A stretch of 64,000 nt of DNA from Billgrantia tianxiuensis (GCF_009834345.1 NZ_CP035042.1:1178001-1242000); one strand, 5' to 3'. Positions 43,421 to 53,641 are shown, counted from the first letter of the stretch. Notes: generated by a model not told the origin, from the letters alone. Program-made: numbers and translations.

Positions 43421-43446
43421 CGGTCGCTATCCTTGGGTAGCGACCG
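43421..43446 (+). other. Stem-loop just ahead of the fghA ribosome site
   Basis: CGGTCGCTA (43421-43429) pairs with TAGCGACCG (43438-43446), a nine-pair stem that can extend inward with TCC/GGG pairs. AAGGAG begins two bases later (43448-43453). The structure could control translation or stabilise the fghA message. Confidence 0.5.
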
Positions 43447-43461
43447 CAAGGAGACCGCACC

Positions 43462-44316
43462 ATGACCATGACCGAGAACCTCGAGCCGATATCGAGCAAC
43501 AAGAGCTTTGGCGGCTGGCACAAGCGTTACCGACACCGCTCGCGGGCGCTGGATTGCGAAATGGAGTTCGCCATCTACCTGCCACCCCAGGCCGAGACCG
43601 AGCGTGTGCCGCTGCTCTGGTGGCTGTCGGGTCTGACTTGCACCGACGAGAACTTCATGCAGAAGGCAGGGGCACATCGCGTGGCGGCGGAGCTGGGCAT
43701 CGCTATCGTCTGCCCCGATACCAGCCCGCGGGGCACGGATCTGCCGGGTGAGCACGAAAGCTATGACTTCGGTTCGGGGGCGGGCTTCTACGTCAATGCC
43801 ACGCAAGAGCCGTGGAAGAAGCATTATCGGATGTACGACTATGTGGCTGAGGAACTGCCCTCGGTGGTGCGCCAGCATTTTCCGCTCAATGGCCGTGAGG
43901 CGATCAGCGGCCACTCGATGGGTGGGCATGGAGCGCTGATTCTGGCACTGCGTCGGCCTGGGCACTACCGTTCGGTGTCGGCGTTCTCGCCGATCGTCAA
44001 TCCCACTCAGTGCCCTTGGGGCCGCAAGGCCTTCCGCGGCTACCTGGGTGACGATCCTGGTGCCTGGACCCAATACGATGCCTGCGAGCTGGTGGCCAAG
44101 GGCGCCTCGAGCCAGCCGCTCTTCATCGATCAAGGCGAGGCCGATCAGTTCCTGGAGGAGCAGCTCAAGCCGGAACGCCTCGAAGCCGTGTGCGAAGAAC
44201 ACGATCACCCCCTGACGTTGCGCCGTCAGCCGGGGTATGATCACAGCTATTTCTTCATCGCCACCTTCATCGAGGATCACCTGCGCTACCATGCCGAGCA
44301 TCTTCACAAGCCGTGA
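43462..44316 (+). CDS. fghA: S-formylglutathione hydrolase
   Basis: Alpha/beta hydrolase (esterase D family, 284 residues) that releases formate and glutathione. The nucleophile elbow is SGHSMGGHGAL; the oxyanion region is WWLSGLTCTDENFM; the histidine of the triad lies in GYDHSYFF near the C-terminus. It completes the formaldehyde pathway with frmA. Confidence 0.95.
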   Translation: MTMTENLEPISSNKSFGGWHKRYRHRSRALDCEMEFAIYLPPQAETERVPLLWWLSGLTCTDENFMQKAGAHRVAAELGIAIVCPDTSPRGTDLPGEHESYDFGSGAGFYVNATQEPWKKHYRMYDYVAEELPSVVRQHFPLNGREAISGHSMGGHGALILALRRPGHYRSVSAFSPIVNPTQCPWGRKAFRGYLGDDPGAWTQYDACELVAKGASSQPLFIDQGEADQFLEEQLKPERLEAVCEEHDHPLTLRRQPGYDHSYFFIATFIEDHLRYHAEHLHKP

Positions 44317-44340
44317 GCGAACCCCCCGCCAGGGTGGGTC

Positions 44341-45054
44341 ATGATCCGCCATTGGTTACAACGCCTGATGCGCTGGGCGGCCCTCACCGGGGCCGCCTTC
44401 GTCGTACTGTCCATTGCGCTGGTGATGCTGCTGCGGCATGTGCCCGTGCACGGTTCCATGGTCATGCTGGAGCGCAAGGTCGAGGCGTGGCTGGCCGGTG
44501 AATCATTGCCTATCCAGCATCAGTGGCGCCCTTGGGAGGAGCTTTCCGATCATGCCAAGCTGGCCGTCATCGCCGCCGAGGATCAGCGTTTCGCCGTACA
44601 TCGCGGCTTCGATGTGGACGAGATGCGTCGGGCATGGGAAGCAAGTCGCAATGGCACCCGCCTGCGCGGTGCCAGCACCATCAGCCAGCAAACCGCCAAG
44701 AATCTATTCCTGTGGACGGGGCGCAGTTGGGTGCGCAAAGGATTTGAGGCCTGGTTCACCGTGCTGATCGAGGCGCTATGGCCGAAACAGCGTATTCTTG
44801 AGGTCTATCTCAATATCGTCGAATGGGACCAGGGCGTGTTCGGCCTGGAGGCGGCGGGGCAGCATTATTTCGGTGTCTCGGCCGATCGCCTCAACGATGT
44901 GCATGCCAGCCGCCTGGCGGCTATCCTGCCCAATCCTCGGGCTTGGGACGCCAGCCGGCCGGGGCCTCACGTGGAGCGTCGCAGCCAGTGGATTCGTCAG
45001 CAGATGCGCAATCTCGGCGGCCCCCGCTACCTCGAGGGGTTGGCGGCCGAGTGA
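44341..45054 (+). CDS. mtgA: Monofunctional biosynthetic peptidoglycan transglycosylase
   Basis: 237-residue GT51 enzyme that polymerises lipid II into glycan strands. One N-terminal membrane anchor (LTGAAFVVLSIALVMLL) is followed by the GT51 motifs AVIAAEDQRFAVHRGFD (catalytic Glu in EDQRF), GASTISQQTAKNLFLW and RILEVYLNIVEWDQGVFG. No transpeptidase domain. It is not a pathway neighbour of fghA. Confidence 0.95.
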   Translation: MIRHWLQRLMRWAALTGAAFVVLSIALVMLLRHVPVHGSMVMLERKVEAWLAGESLPIQHQWRPWEELSDHAKLAVIAAEDQRFAVHRGFDVDEMRRAWEASRNGTRLRGASTISQQTAKNLFLWTGRSWVRKGFEAWFTVLIEALWPKQRILEVYLNIVEWDQGVFGLEAAGQHYFGVSADRLNDVHASRLAAILPNPRAWDASRPGPHVERRSQWIRQQMRNLGGPRYLEGLAAE

Positions 45055-45066
45055 AACATCGCCTTG

Positions 45067-45981
45067 CTATCGCCGCGCCTGTCCGCGTGCCGCGAGCACC
45101 ACCCCAACGATGGTGACGGCCATGCCGACCAGCGCCGTCATGGGCAAGCGTTCGTCGAACAGCCACCAGGCCTGCAGTGCCGTAACGGGCGGGACCAGGT
45201 AGAACAGGCTGGCCACGCGTGAGGCTTCGCCGCGCCGAATCAGGGCCATCAGCAGCAGAATGGCGGCAATCGACAGCACCAGCACCAGCCAGCCCAGGGT
45301 CAGTACAAAGGTGGCGGTCCATTCGATGTGGCGCTCCTCCAGCAGCAGCGCACCGAGGCCGAGCAGCACGCCGGCGGAGAGATACTGCACCACCGTCCCT
45401 GAGAGTAGCGGCATGCCGGTACAGAAGCGCTTCTGGTAGAGCGTACCCAGGGTAATGCCCGCCAGAGCGACGAGTACGCAAGCCAGCGCCCCGAGACCGA
45501 AGCCCTGGAACGAGGCAGTACCCGGGTCGAGCTTGCTGCCCAATACCATGGCGATACCGACCAGTCCCAGGGCGAGCCCCAGCCATTGAATGGCAGTGAT
45601 GCGCTCGCCCAGTAGTGGGCCTGCCAGCGTTGCCGTCAGCAGCGGCTGCAGGCCGACCAGCAGTGCGGTGAGACCCGCCGGCATGCCCAGATAGATACCG
45701 TAGAAGACGCCGCCCAGATAGGCCGCATGTACCAGCAGCCCCGACACGGCGATGTGCCCCCTCAGTCGCCAGTTGCCCGGCCAGGCTCCCCCCATCACTT
45801 TCACCAACGGTATCAGCAAGGCGAGGGTCAGCACGAAGCGAATGAACAGGAAAGTGAAGGGCTCGGCATGGGGCAGGCCGAACTTGGCGCCAATGAATCC
45901 GGTACTCCACAGGGCCACGAACAGGACCGGCATGCTGGCCAGCAGCGCGGCATCGAGACGAGAGTTGGCGGAAGTCGTCAT
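45067..45981 (-). CDS. EamA-family (DMT) transporter
   Basis: 304-residue inner-membrane protein with about ten helices and two EamA repeats. VALWSTGFIGAKFGLPHAEP at the N-terminus and LPMTALVGMAVTIVGVVLAA at the end are typical. The DMT superfamily exports amino acids or other metabolites; substrate unknown. Convergent with mtgA. Confidence 0.9.
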   Translation of the reverse strand: MTTSANSRLDAALLASMPVLFVALWSTGFIGAKFGLPHAEPFTFLFIRFVLTLALLIPLVKVMGGAWPGNWRLRGHIAVSGLLVHAAYLGGVFYGIYLGMPAGLTALLVGLQPLLTATLAGPLLGERITAIQWLGLALGLVGIAMVLGSKLDPGTASFQGFGLGALACVLVALAGITLGTLYQKRFCTGMPLLSGTVVQYLSAGVLLGLGALLLEERHIEWTATFVLTLGWLVLVLSIAAILLLMALIRRGEASRVASLFYLVPPVTALQAWWLFDERLPMTALVGMAVTIVGVVLAARGQARR

Positions 45982-46195
45982 GAAGAAGGGAGTCCTTATG
46001 CACTGGCAGAAACAAGCATCGACGATACTGTGTTGCCGGGCGCAGAGAAAGCTAGCAGGTTAACTTTTTACCGTTGAGATGTCTTGAAAATGGCATTCGC
46101 GAAAATTTTTACATTTCGTAACATAAAAAACTGAACTCTGCTCGTTCCCTCTCGTCAGACCTCTTACATTCACAGCAACACCCTTGGAGGTATTC

Positions 46196-46585
46196 ATGCA
46201 ACGGATGACTGCACTGTTTTCGGCTGCCCTGCTCGCTGCCGGGCTAATGACCGTACAGGCGCACGCTCAGCAAGATCCCGCCCAGGACCCGGCCGGTCAG
46301 CCGCAAGCGCAGGCACCCGCTCAGGACTTCTCCGACGACCAGCTTCAGCAGTTCGCCGATGCCTCTCAGGAAATCGCTGTGATTTCGCAGGAGTATACCG
46401 AACGACTGCATGCGGCCGAGGATGAGCAGACCCAGCAGGAAGTGCGCATGGAGGCCAATGATCGCATGGTCGAGGTGGTTGAGCAGAACGGCCTCGACGT
46501 GGATACCTTCAATGCCATCGGCCATGCCATCCAGCAGGATCCGGAGCTGATGCAGCGCGTTCAGCAGATGGCAGAGCAGTCTTAA
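46196..46585 (+). CDS. Exported DUF4168-family protein
   Basis: 129 residues with a signal peptide (cleavage after VQAHA). A Gln/Pro/Ala-rich linker is followed by the DUF4168 domain, DFSDDQLQQFADASQEIAVI to the end. Function unknown; often highly expressed in marine and halophilic bacteria. The ATG at 46196 has TTGGAGG at 46184-46190 upstream; a good terminator follows. Confidence 0.85.
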   Translation: MQRMTALFSAALLAAGLMTVQAHAQQDPAQDPAGQPQAQAPAQDFSDDQLQQFADASQEIAVISQEYTERLHAAEDEQTQQEVRMEANDRMVEVVEQNGLDVDTFNAIGHAIQQDPELMQRVQQMAEQS

Positions 46586-46614
46586 TCGACACTCGCCATC
46601 GGTAGATCGACGAG

Positions 46615-46645
46615 AAAGGCCACCTTCGGGTGGCCTTTCTTGTGT
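46615..46645 (+). terminator. Intrinsic terminator after the DUF4168 gene
   Basis: AAAGGCCACC (46615-46624), TTCG tetraloop, GGTGGCCTTT (46629-46638), then CTTGTGT. A ten-pair perfect stem, 29 bases after the stop. Confidence 0.88.
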
Positions 46646-46717
46646 CTGGACTCAGCGGGCCTTTATGCTTTGGAAGCACGGCATGCGTCTGGCATCGATA
46701 CGAGGAGTCCTATCGAC

Positions 46718-48631
46718 ATGGAAGCGGAATTACTCGAAATCCGGCAGCACATGGGGCGTTTCCCGCCTTTCGATGCTCTCGACGACGAGCTGCTCGACGA
46801 AGTGGCCGGGCAGGTCGAGGTACGCTATTTCAAGGCCGGTGCCGACATTCTGCAGCTCGATCAGGAACTCCATGAGCTGTGCTATATCCGCAGTGGCGCG
46901 GTGGAGGTCCGGCGTCGTACGGGCGATCTCTACGATCGCCTGGGCGAAGGCGACATCTTCGGTCATTTCAGCCTGTTGAGAAACAACCGGGTTCGCTTCC
47001 CGGCCCGTGCCCTGGAAGATACGCTGATCTATTACATTCCCGAGGCGGTCTTCATGCGCCTGTGCGAGGTCGATGAGCACTTCGCCGATTTCGTGGAACT
47101 GGAGCGCCCGCGGCTGGAAGCGGCGGTAGAGGAACACAAGAAAGCCAATGACATGATGATCACTCGGGTGCGCAAGCTGCTGACGCGTTACCCGGTCATG
47201 GTCGAAGCCAGTACGCCGGTACAGGAGGTGGCACGCCAGATCACCGAGGCGCAGGCCTCGGCGGCGCTGATTCTCGACGAGCCGGACGGCGATCCGCGGC
47301 ACACCTTTACCGACAGCGAAGAGCGGCCCTGGCGGCTACGTGGCATCCTGACCGACAGTGACTTTCGCACGCGTATCGTGGCCGAGGGGCTTGGATCCGA
47401 TACGCCGGTGGGCGAGCTGGCGGGTGGAAGGCTGATTACCATCCAGTCGGACGAATCGGTACACGAAGCCATGCTATGCATGCTGCGTAACAACATTCAC
47501 CATCTGCCGGTCCTCTATCGCCGCCGCCCGGTCGGCGTTCTCCATCTTTCCGACATTATCCGCTACGAGACCCACAGCAGCCTTTACCTGGTCAGCAACA
47601 TTTTCCATCAGTCCAGTGTAGAGGGCCTGGCCCGCCTGGCACCCGACGTGCGCGCCGCCTTCATCCGCATGGTCGAGGAGGGGGCCAATTCCCAGATGGT
47701 CGGCAGCGCCCTGTCCACCATCGGTCGCAGCTTCGTACGGCGCCTGCTGGAACTCGCCGAAGCGGCGCTTGGCCCCCCACCGGTGGCGTACTGCTTCATG
47801 GTCAACGGTTCCATGGCGCGCAACGAACAGACCGTCGTCACCGACCAGGACAATGCCCTGGTGCTGGCAGACAATTTCCATCCGGCCAGGCACGACGACT
47901 ATTTCGCCGAGCTGGCAAGATTCGTCAGTGACGGCCTGGATGCTTGCGGTTTTCCATACTGCAAGGGAGGCGTAATGGCGACCAATCCCCAGTGGCGACA
48001 GCCACTATCGGTATGGAAGCGCTATTTCACGGAGTGGATCGAGTCGCCGACTCCCGAGCGTCTCCTGCATTGTTCGATATTCTTCGATCTCGACAGCGCC
48101 TATGGCGAGGAGGCCTACGTCGAGCAGCTACAGGACGTGATCGCGCGAATGGCGCCGGATAGCCCCCGGTTTCTGGCCGCCATGGCCCGCAACGCGCTGA
48201 ATCGTACGCCTCCGTTGGGATTCTTTCGCACCTTCGTGATGGAGAAGGATGGCAAGCACAACAACTCGATCAATCTCAAGCGCCGTGGAACGGCGCCGCT
48301 GGTCGATTTGATCCGCGTGCATGCGCTGGCCTGCGGTTCGCGCGCCCAGAACAGCTTCGAGCGGCTCGACGACATTGCAGCCACACAGCTGTTGGCGCCG
48401 GGAGTTGGAGACAAGCTGCGCTATGCCATGGAACTGCTCTCCATGGTGCGAATTCGCCATCAGGTCATCGATCTCCAGCAGGAACACGAGCCGGACAATA
48501 ACATCGAGCCCGAGAACGTGGCTGACAGTGAGCGTCACCACCTCAAGGATGCGTTTCAGGTCCTCAGCCACGCCCAGAAGTTCCTCAAGTATCGCTATCC
48601 GATACCAGCGCATAGCGGACGGGCTCGCTGA
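46718..48631 (+). CDS. Cyclic-nucleotide-binding, CBS and DUF294 nucleotidyltransferase-like protein
   Basis: 637-residue cytosolic signalling protein. Domains in order: cNMP-binding fold (about 12-135, with GEGDIFGHFSLL), a CBS pair (about 155-300, with VQEVARQITEAQASAALILD), DUF294 nucleotidyltransferase (about 335-470, GSMARNEQTVVTDQDNALVL holding the G-S and D-x-D motif), and the DUF294 C-terminal domain. The start at 46718 is chosen because the upstream extension crosses the preceding terminator. The next gene, a DnaQ-like exonuclease, starts three bases after the stop; the pair recurs widely and is often near acetate or cation symporters. Confidence 0.92.
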   Translation: MEAELLEIRQHMGRFPPFDALDDELLDEVAGQVEVRYFKAGADILQLDQELHELCYIRSGAVEVRRRTGDLYDRLGEGDIFGHFSLLRNNRVRFPARALEDTLIYYIPEAVFMRLCEVDEHFADFVELERPRLEAAVEEHKKANDMMITRVRKLLTRYPVMVEASTPVQEVARQITEAQASAALILDEPDGDPRHTFTDSEERPWRLRGILTDSDFRTRIVAEGLGSDTPVGELAGGRLITIQSDESVHEAMLCMLRNNIHHLPVLYRRRPVGVLHLSDIIRYETHSSLYLVSNIFHQSSVEGLARLAPDVRAAFIRMVEEGANSQMVGSALSTIGRSFVRRLLELAEAALGPPPVAYCFMVNGSMARNEQTVVTDQDNALVLADNFHPARHDDYFAELARFVSDGLDACGFPYCKGGVMATNPQWRQPLSVWKRYFTEWIESPTPERLLHCSIFFDLDSAYGEEAYVEQLQDVIARMAPDSPRFLAAMARNALNRTPPLGFFRTFVMEKDGKHNNSINLKRRGTAPLVDLIRVHALACGSRAQNSFERLDDIAATQLLAPGVGDKLRYAMELLSMVRIRHQVIDLQQEHEPDNNIEPENVADSERHHLKDAFQVLSHAQKFLKYRYPIPAHSGRAR

Positions 48632-48634
48632 ATC

Positions 48635-49416
48635 ATGCTGTCCTACCGTTTTGCGGCGCGTTCACACGGCCACGAGTGGCCCGCCTATTTCCAGCGCAGA
48701 GCCGCGGAAGTTCAGGATCCTCTGCTGCGACGTTTCTTTGCCGCGGACTGGCCGGCGCCCGACACTCCCATCGGTGAGGTGCCGCTGGTGGCCTTGGATC
48801 TGGAAACCACAGGGCTCGACGTTCAGCGCCACGCCATCGTCAGCATCGGGCTGGTTCCTTTCAATCTCGACCGGATCATGCTGGCACAGCGACGCTATTG
48901 GCTGGTACGTCCCAGTCGGCCGTTGTCCGAGGCCTCGATCGCCTTCCATCGCATCACCCATTCGGAAGTGGCCGAGGCGCCCGATCTCGGGACATCCTGC
49001 CCGAGCTGCTCGAGGCATTGTCAGGACGGCTGGCCGTGGTGCATTTCCGCCATATCGAGCGGCCTTTTCTCGATGAAGCGATAAAGGCACGGTTGGGGGA
49101 GGGGGTACGGTTCCCGGTGATCGACACCATGTCGCTGGAAGCGCGGCTGTACCGACTCTCGCTGTGGTCGCGTCTGAGGCGTTGGATGCGGCGGCCGCCG
49201 GTCTCGATACGCCTGGGCGATAGCCGGCGGCGCTATGGACTGCCTCTTTATCAGGGGCATCACGCCCTGGTCGATGCGCTGGCCACCGCGGAATTGTTCC
49301 AGGCGCAGGTGGCCAGCCACTATGGCCCGAGCTGCCCGTCAGTGCGCTATGGACTTAGGCTCATGGACCGCGATGCACTGTCCGACTCATCGTACAACCT
49401 GGGCCTGGTCTCATAG
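48635..49416 (+). CDS. DnaQ-like 3'-5' exonuclease (one-base frameshift in this sequence)
   Basis: About 260 residues after repair. Exo I motif is VALDLETTGLD; Exo II and III lie in LAVVHFRHIERPFLDEA and GHHALVDALATAE. The frame breaks at GGG 48989-48991; one extra G restores APDLGDILPELLEALSGRLA. Partner of the preceding CBS/DUF294 protein, with three bases between them. The stop overlaps the convergent GGDEF-EAL gene by six bases. Confidence 0.88.
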
Positions 49417-51194
49417 CCACTGTTTGGCGAAGGTATCCCCATCCACGGGACGACCGAAGTGGAAGCCCTGCACGCCGGTGCAGCCCAGCGCGCTCAGCGC
49501 CTCGGCCTGCTCGGCGGCCTCGACGCCTTCGGCCACCGTCAGCATGCCCAGGGTCTGGGCCATGGCGATGATGGTCGAGACGATGGCATGATCGTGGCTG
49601 CTCTTGAGCATGTCCTTGACGAAGGACATATCGATCTTGAGGGTGTCGGCGGCAAAGCGCTTGAGGTAGGAGAGCGAAGAGTAACCCGTGCCGAAATCGT
49701 CGATCGCCAGGCTGAAGCCCGCGCGACACAGCGCCCGGGTCACACGCACCGTTTGCTCGGGGTTGCGCATCAGGCCGCTCTCGGTGAGTTCAAGACCCAG
49801 TTTGCCGGGGGGCACCCGCGTGGCAATGCGCTGGATATGTTCGGCCAGGCGGGGGTCGTCCATCTGCTGTGCCGAGACATTGACCGACAGTCGCCCAGGG
49901 AAGGGCTTGCCCTGCCGCTCCCAGGTCATGAGCTGTTGGCAGGCAGCTTCCAGCACCCACTCGCCCAGAGCGCAAATGAGGCCCTGCTCCTCCGCCAACG
50001 GGATGAAAGTGGCGGGGCTGACATGTCCCAGAATCTCATCGTGCCAGCGACACAGTGCTTCGGCGCCGATCAGTTTGCCGGTCTTGAGGCTGAACTGGGG
50101 CTGGAAGGCGAGCGACAGCTTGTCCTTGGCCAAGGCTTCGCTGAAACGCAGCTGCAGGATTTCGTACTGATGGAGTTCGTCCGCCATGGTGGCGGTGAAA
50201 AAGCGAGTGCGGCTGCTGTCCTGCTTGGCATGGTTGAGCGCGATACTGGCATGCTGGAACAGCGACTGCGCCGTGTCGGCATCGCGGGGAAACAGTGCCG
50301 CCCCGACACTGGCGGAAATCGAGAAGCTGCGCTCCGATAGTCGGATCGGTGCCATGAGGCTGCTGCGGTATCGCTCGATGGCATGAGCCATTGCGGCGGG
50401 GCGGGTGTCGGTGAGCAATACCATGAACTCATCGCCACCCAGCCGGGCGATGAACTCACCGGGCTCGACCTGGGCGCTGAAGCGTCCGGCAATTTCGGCC
50501 AGGAGCAGGTCGCCAAGTTCGTGTCCCTGGGTGTCGTTGATCTGGCGAAAGCGCTGCAGATCGAGATACAGCAACCCCAGGCAGTTGCCGCGCAGGCGGG
50601 CCTGTTCGCAAGCTTCCTCCAGCCGCTCCATGAAATAGCGCCGATTGGGTAGCCCCGTGACGCTATCCAGTAGATGAGCTGCTGGATACGGTAGTCGCTG
50701 CTGCGCCGCTTCTCCTCCTCCGTCCGACGTGCCATTTCGGCACCCGCTTGGGCCGCGGCGATGCGCAGCACTTCCGGGGCATAGGCACTCAGCTCGAGAG
50801 GGCGGCTGGATAGCACCGCGAGCAGGCCGACGAGATCTCCCTGGGGCGCGCGCAGCGGTATGCCCACGTAGCTCTCGACGCCCAGCTCCTGGAGCATCGC
50901 ATCGTCTGGAAAACGTTGACAGACGCCATCGGGAAATTCGCAGATTTCATCATTCAACACGTGCTCGCACGGCGTGCCTGCGAGTGCATAGACCGTAGCG
51001 GGCTGCAGCGCGCCCCTGGACCAGAAGGCGACGGTTCGGATGGAAGCATTATCGGAAAGCAGCTTTCCGATGAGCACGTGCTCCCCATCGAGTATCGTGG
51101 ATATGCGCTCGACCAAGTGGTCGAACGCCTGGGGAGTGCCGGCCTTGCCCAAGCCATCGGCGAGCAGACGAAAGGCGTCTTCGGGTGCCATCAT
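49411..51194 (-). CDS. GAF-GGDEF-EAL protein (one-base frameshift in this sequence)
   Basis: Cyclic-di-GMP turnover protein, about 594 residues after repair. An N-terminal GAF domain (about 20-165) precedes GGDEF with an intact RLGGDEFMVLL and an EAL domain beginning LIGAEALCRWHD. Both active-site signatures are intact, so both synthesis and breakdown are possible; no RxxD inhibitory site is seen just before GGDEF. The frame breaks near 50670; one extra base restores QLIYLDSVTGLPNRRYFMER at the start of GGDEF. No membrane segment or signal peptide is seen. Confidence 0.88.
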
Positions 51195-51385
51195 GGGCGT
51201 AGAACGGCTCCTTAGGCATAGTTGTAATGATCTATTGAGGAATATGCCCGAAGCGATAGCGTGTTGCTAGTGGTTGACAGCTTCATGAAACACTTGACGG
51301 ATAGGAACTTTTTCGTGCATGAGCATGAGCGCCGTATGGGCCGGGGAACGTCGTGCACCCCGCGTGATCAGGCTGGACCGACAGG

Positions 51386-51414
51386 CCGCAGGCGGCTCGA
51401 TGTGCCGCCTGCGG
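51386..51414 (-). terminator. Hairpin after the BCCT gene
   Basis: CCGCAGGCGGC (51386-51396) and GCCGCCTGCGG (51404-51414) form a perfect 11-pair stem with a seven-base loop, about 10 bases beyond the BCCT stop on the minus strand. No T run follows on that strand. Confidence 0.6.
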
Positions 51415-51424
51415 TTGGCTCGAG

Positions 51425-53106
51425 TCAGCTGCGTGGCTCGCTCATCAGGCCCTTGATGATGGCATAACAGCCGGCCAGTAGCACCAAGGTAAAGGGTAGT
51501 CCGGTCGAGACGGCCATTGCCTGCAGGGCGACCAGGCCGCCGCCAAGCAACAGGGCAATGGCAATGACTCCCTCGATGACAGCCCAGAATACCCGTTGGG
51601 GCTTTGGCGCATCGACTTTGCCGCCGGCAGTGATCGTATCGATGACCAGCGAGCCGGAATCCGACGAGGTGATGAAGAATACCACCACCAGCACGATCCC
51701 GACGAACGAGGTGATGGCCGTTAGCGGCAGCTCACCGAGCATGACGAAAAGCTGCAGCTCGAGGGCGGCGTCCTGCACCCCTTCGAAGCCGGCACCGACC
51801 AATTGATTGATGGCGGTTCCCCGAAGGCGGTCATCCACAGTACCGAGACCAGCGAAGGCACCAGCAGCACGGCAACCAGGAATTCACGTACGCTGCGGCC
51901 GCGGCTGACTCGGGCGATGAACATGCCGACGAAGGGCGACCAGGAGATCCACCAGGCCCAATAGAAGGCGGTCCAGCCCTGGGTGAAGTTGGCATCCTCG
52001 CGGCCGAAGGGATTCGACAGCGCAGGCAGGTTGACCACATAGGCGCCAAGATTCTGGAAGAAGCCGGTTAGGATCAATAGGGTCGGTCCCACCAGGATGA
52101 CGAACAGCAGCAGTAGTACGGCCAGGCCCATGTTGATCTCCGAGAGCCGGCGCACGCCCTTGTCGACCCCGGCCAGGATCGACACGATGGCAACGGCGGT
52201 GATGCCGAGAATCAGCAGCACCATGGTGGCGTCTGTCTCGGGCACGCCAAACAGGTAGCTCAGTCCGGCCGAGGCCTGCGAGGCGCCGAGGCCCAGCGAA
52301 GTGGCAAGCCCGAACAGGGTCGCGAACACGGCCAGGATATCCACGATGTGACCGGGCCAGCCCCATACCCGCTCGCCCAGCAGTGGATAGAAGATCGAGC
52401 GCATGGTGAGCGGTAGACCCTTGTTGAACGAGAAGATGGCCAGCGCCAGGGCTACCACGGCATAGATCGCCCAGGGGTGCAGTCCCCAATGATAAATGGT
52501 GGCGGCCATGCCCAGGCTAGCCGCGCCCGCAGGATCGTCGGCGGCGGCACCGAGCGGTGCCCAGTCGGTACGGACGCCATCCTCGACGGTAGTGCCGCCG
52601 AGTGCCGCACCGAAGTGCGACATCGGCTCGGAGACGCCGTAGAACATCAGGCCGATGCCCATGCCGGCAGCAAACAGCATGGCGAACCAGCCGCTATAGC
52701 TAAAGTCTGGCTTGGCATGCATGCCGCCGATACGGACCTTGCCCAGCGGAGATACGATCAAGCCCAGGCACAGCAGCACGAAGATGTTCCCGGCCAGCAG
52801 GAAGAACCAGGACAAGTTGCCGGTAAGCCAGTCGCGCATGGCATTGAACAGCGGCTCGACCTCGGCCTGCAGGGCAAGGGTGATGACCACGAAGAACACT
52901 GTGACCAGTGCCGAGATGGTAAATACCTTGCCGTGCAGGTCGATGCTGAAACCCAATTTGTCGGTGGCCAGATTGTCCTGGCCGATGACGTAATCGGTAT
53001 CGATAAGATTGGCCGGTCCCTCCGGGGCCGGCACGCCTTCCGAGGAGGGCTCTGCCTCCTTGGTGCGCTCGTCGCGAGAATCATGTGCCACGTTATGCTC
53101 TCCCAT
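51425..53106 (-). CDS. BCCT-family betaine/choline-type transporter (one-base frameshift in this sequence)
   Basis: About 560 residues after repair, twelve helices. GMGIGLMFYGVSEPMSHFG and TIYHWGLHPWAIYAVVALAL are BCCT hallmarks; the GMGIG form is typical of betaine and choline carriers. The frame breaks at CCCC 51819-51822; one extra C restores WMTAFGGTAINQLVGAGFEG. A 45-residue acidic, hydrophilic N-terminus precedes the first helix. Downstream of uspA on the same strand; imports compatible solutes under salt stress, which fits a halophile. Confidence 0.92.
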
Positions 53107-53137
53107 GGGCGTATGAAGTGTGAATGGCGATGGGCGG

Positions 53138-53563
53138 TCAGTCGCGAGGCGGCCTGACCAGGAAAACCGAGACATCGGTATGGGTGGCGATCTTGCCACC
53201 GTGGGACGGCATGATGACGTCCAGATGCTTCGGGGGGTGAGTCGGCATGACGACCAGGTCAGCATTGACGTCCTGAATCGCTGCGATCAAGAGGTCGTCG
53301 AGATCGGCGATTGGGTCGGCGCTGCTGATGGTGTGGGTGGAGACGGGCTGACCATGGGTCGCCGCACGCTGCTGGGCAAAGGTTTCCAGCTTGCGCTGGT
53401 ACTCCTCAGGACTCCTGGCCACGCTGCCTGGGGCAGTGGAGGTCACCCCCACGTAGCAGACCTCGGCATGATAGTGCCGGGCCAGGTCGGCCACGGTCTG
53501 CAAGGAGGGTTCAAGTATCTTCAGATGGGCAAGATCGATGGGGACCATGATTTTTTTGTACAT
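53138..53563 (-). CDS. UspA-family protein, TeaD-like
   Basis: 141 residues. MYKKIMVPIDLAHLKILEPS at the N-terminus and HGGKIATHTDVSVFLVR at the end. The glycine-rich ATP loop is shorter than in many UspA proteins (HGGKIATHTD in place of G-x-x-G-x9-G), as in TeaD, which regulates the ectoine importer TeaABC in Halomonas elongata. Operon partner of the BCCT gene, with 31 bases between them, so it may regulate that transporter. The start at 53563 has GGAG upstream. Confidence 0.88.
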   Translation of the reverse strand: MYKKIMVPIDLAHLKILEPSLQTVADLARHYHAEVCYVGVTSTAPGSVARSPEEYQRKLETFAQQRAATHGQPVSTHTISSADPIADLDDLLIAAIQDVNADLVVMPTHPPKHLDVIMPSHGGKIATHTDVSVFLVRPPRD

Positions 53564-53625
53564 GTCATGTTCTCCGGTTTCACGTGGGTGGACGTCCAAC
53601 GAGGCGAACGAGTTGGCGCATCGAC

Positions 53626-53641
53626 GACGTTACGTAACGTC
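53626..53641. promoter_or_regulatory. Perfect 16-bp palindrome upstream of uspA
   Basis: GACGTTACGTAACGTC is its own reverse complement. On the minus strand it overlaps TTGACG (53644-53639), a good -35 candidate for the uspA-BCCT operon, although no clear -10 follows at 17 bases. It shares the TTACGT/ACGTAA core with the palindrome at 36198. It lies 63 bases before the uspA start. Confidence 0.55.
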
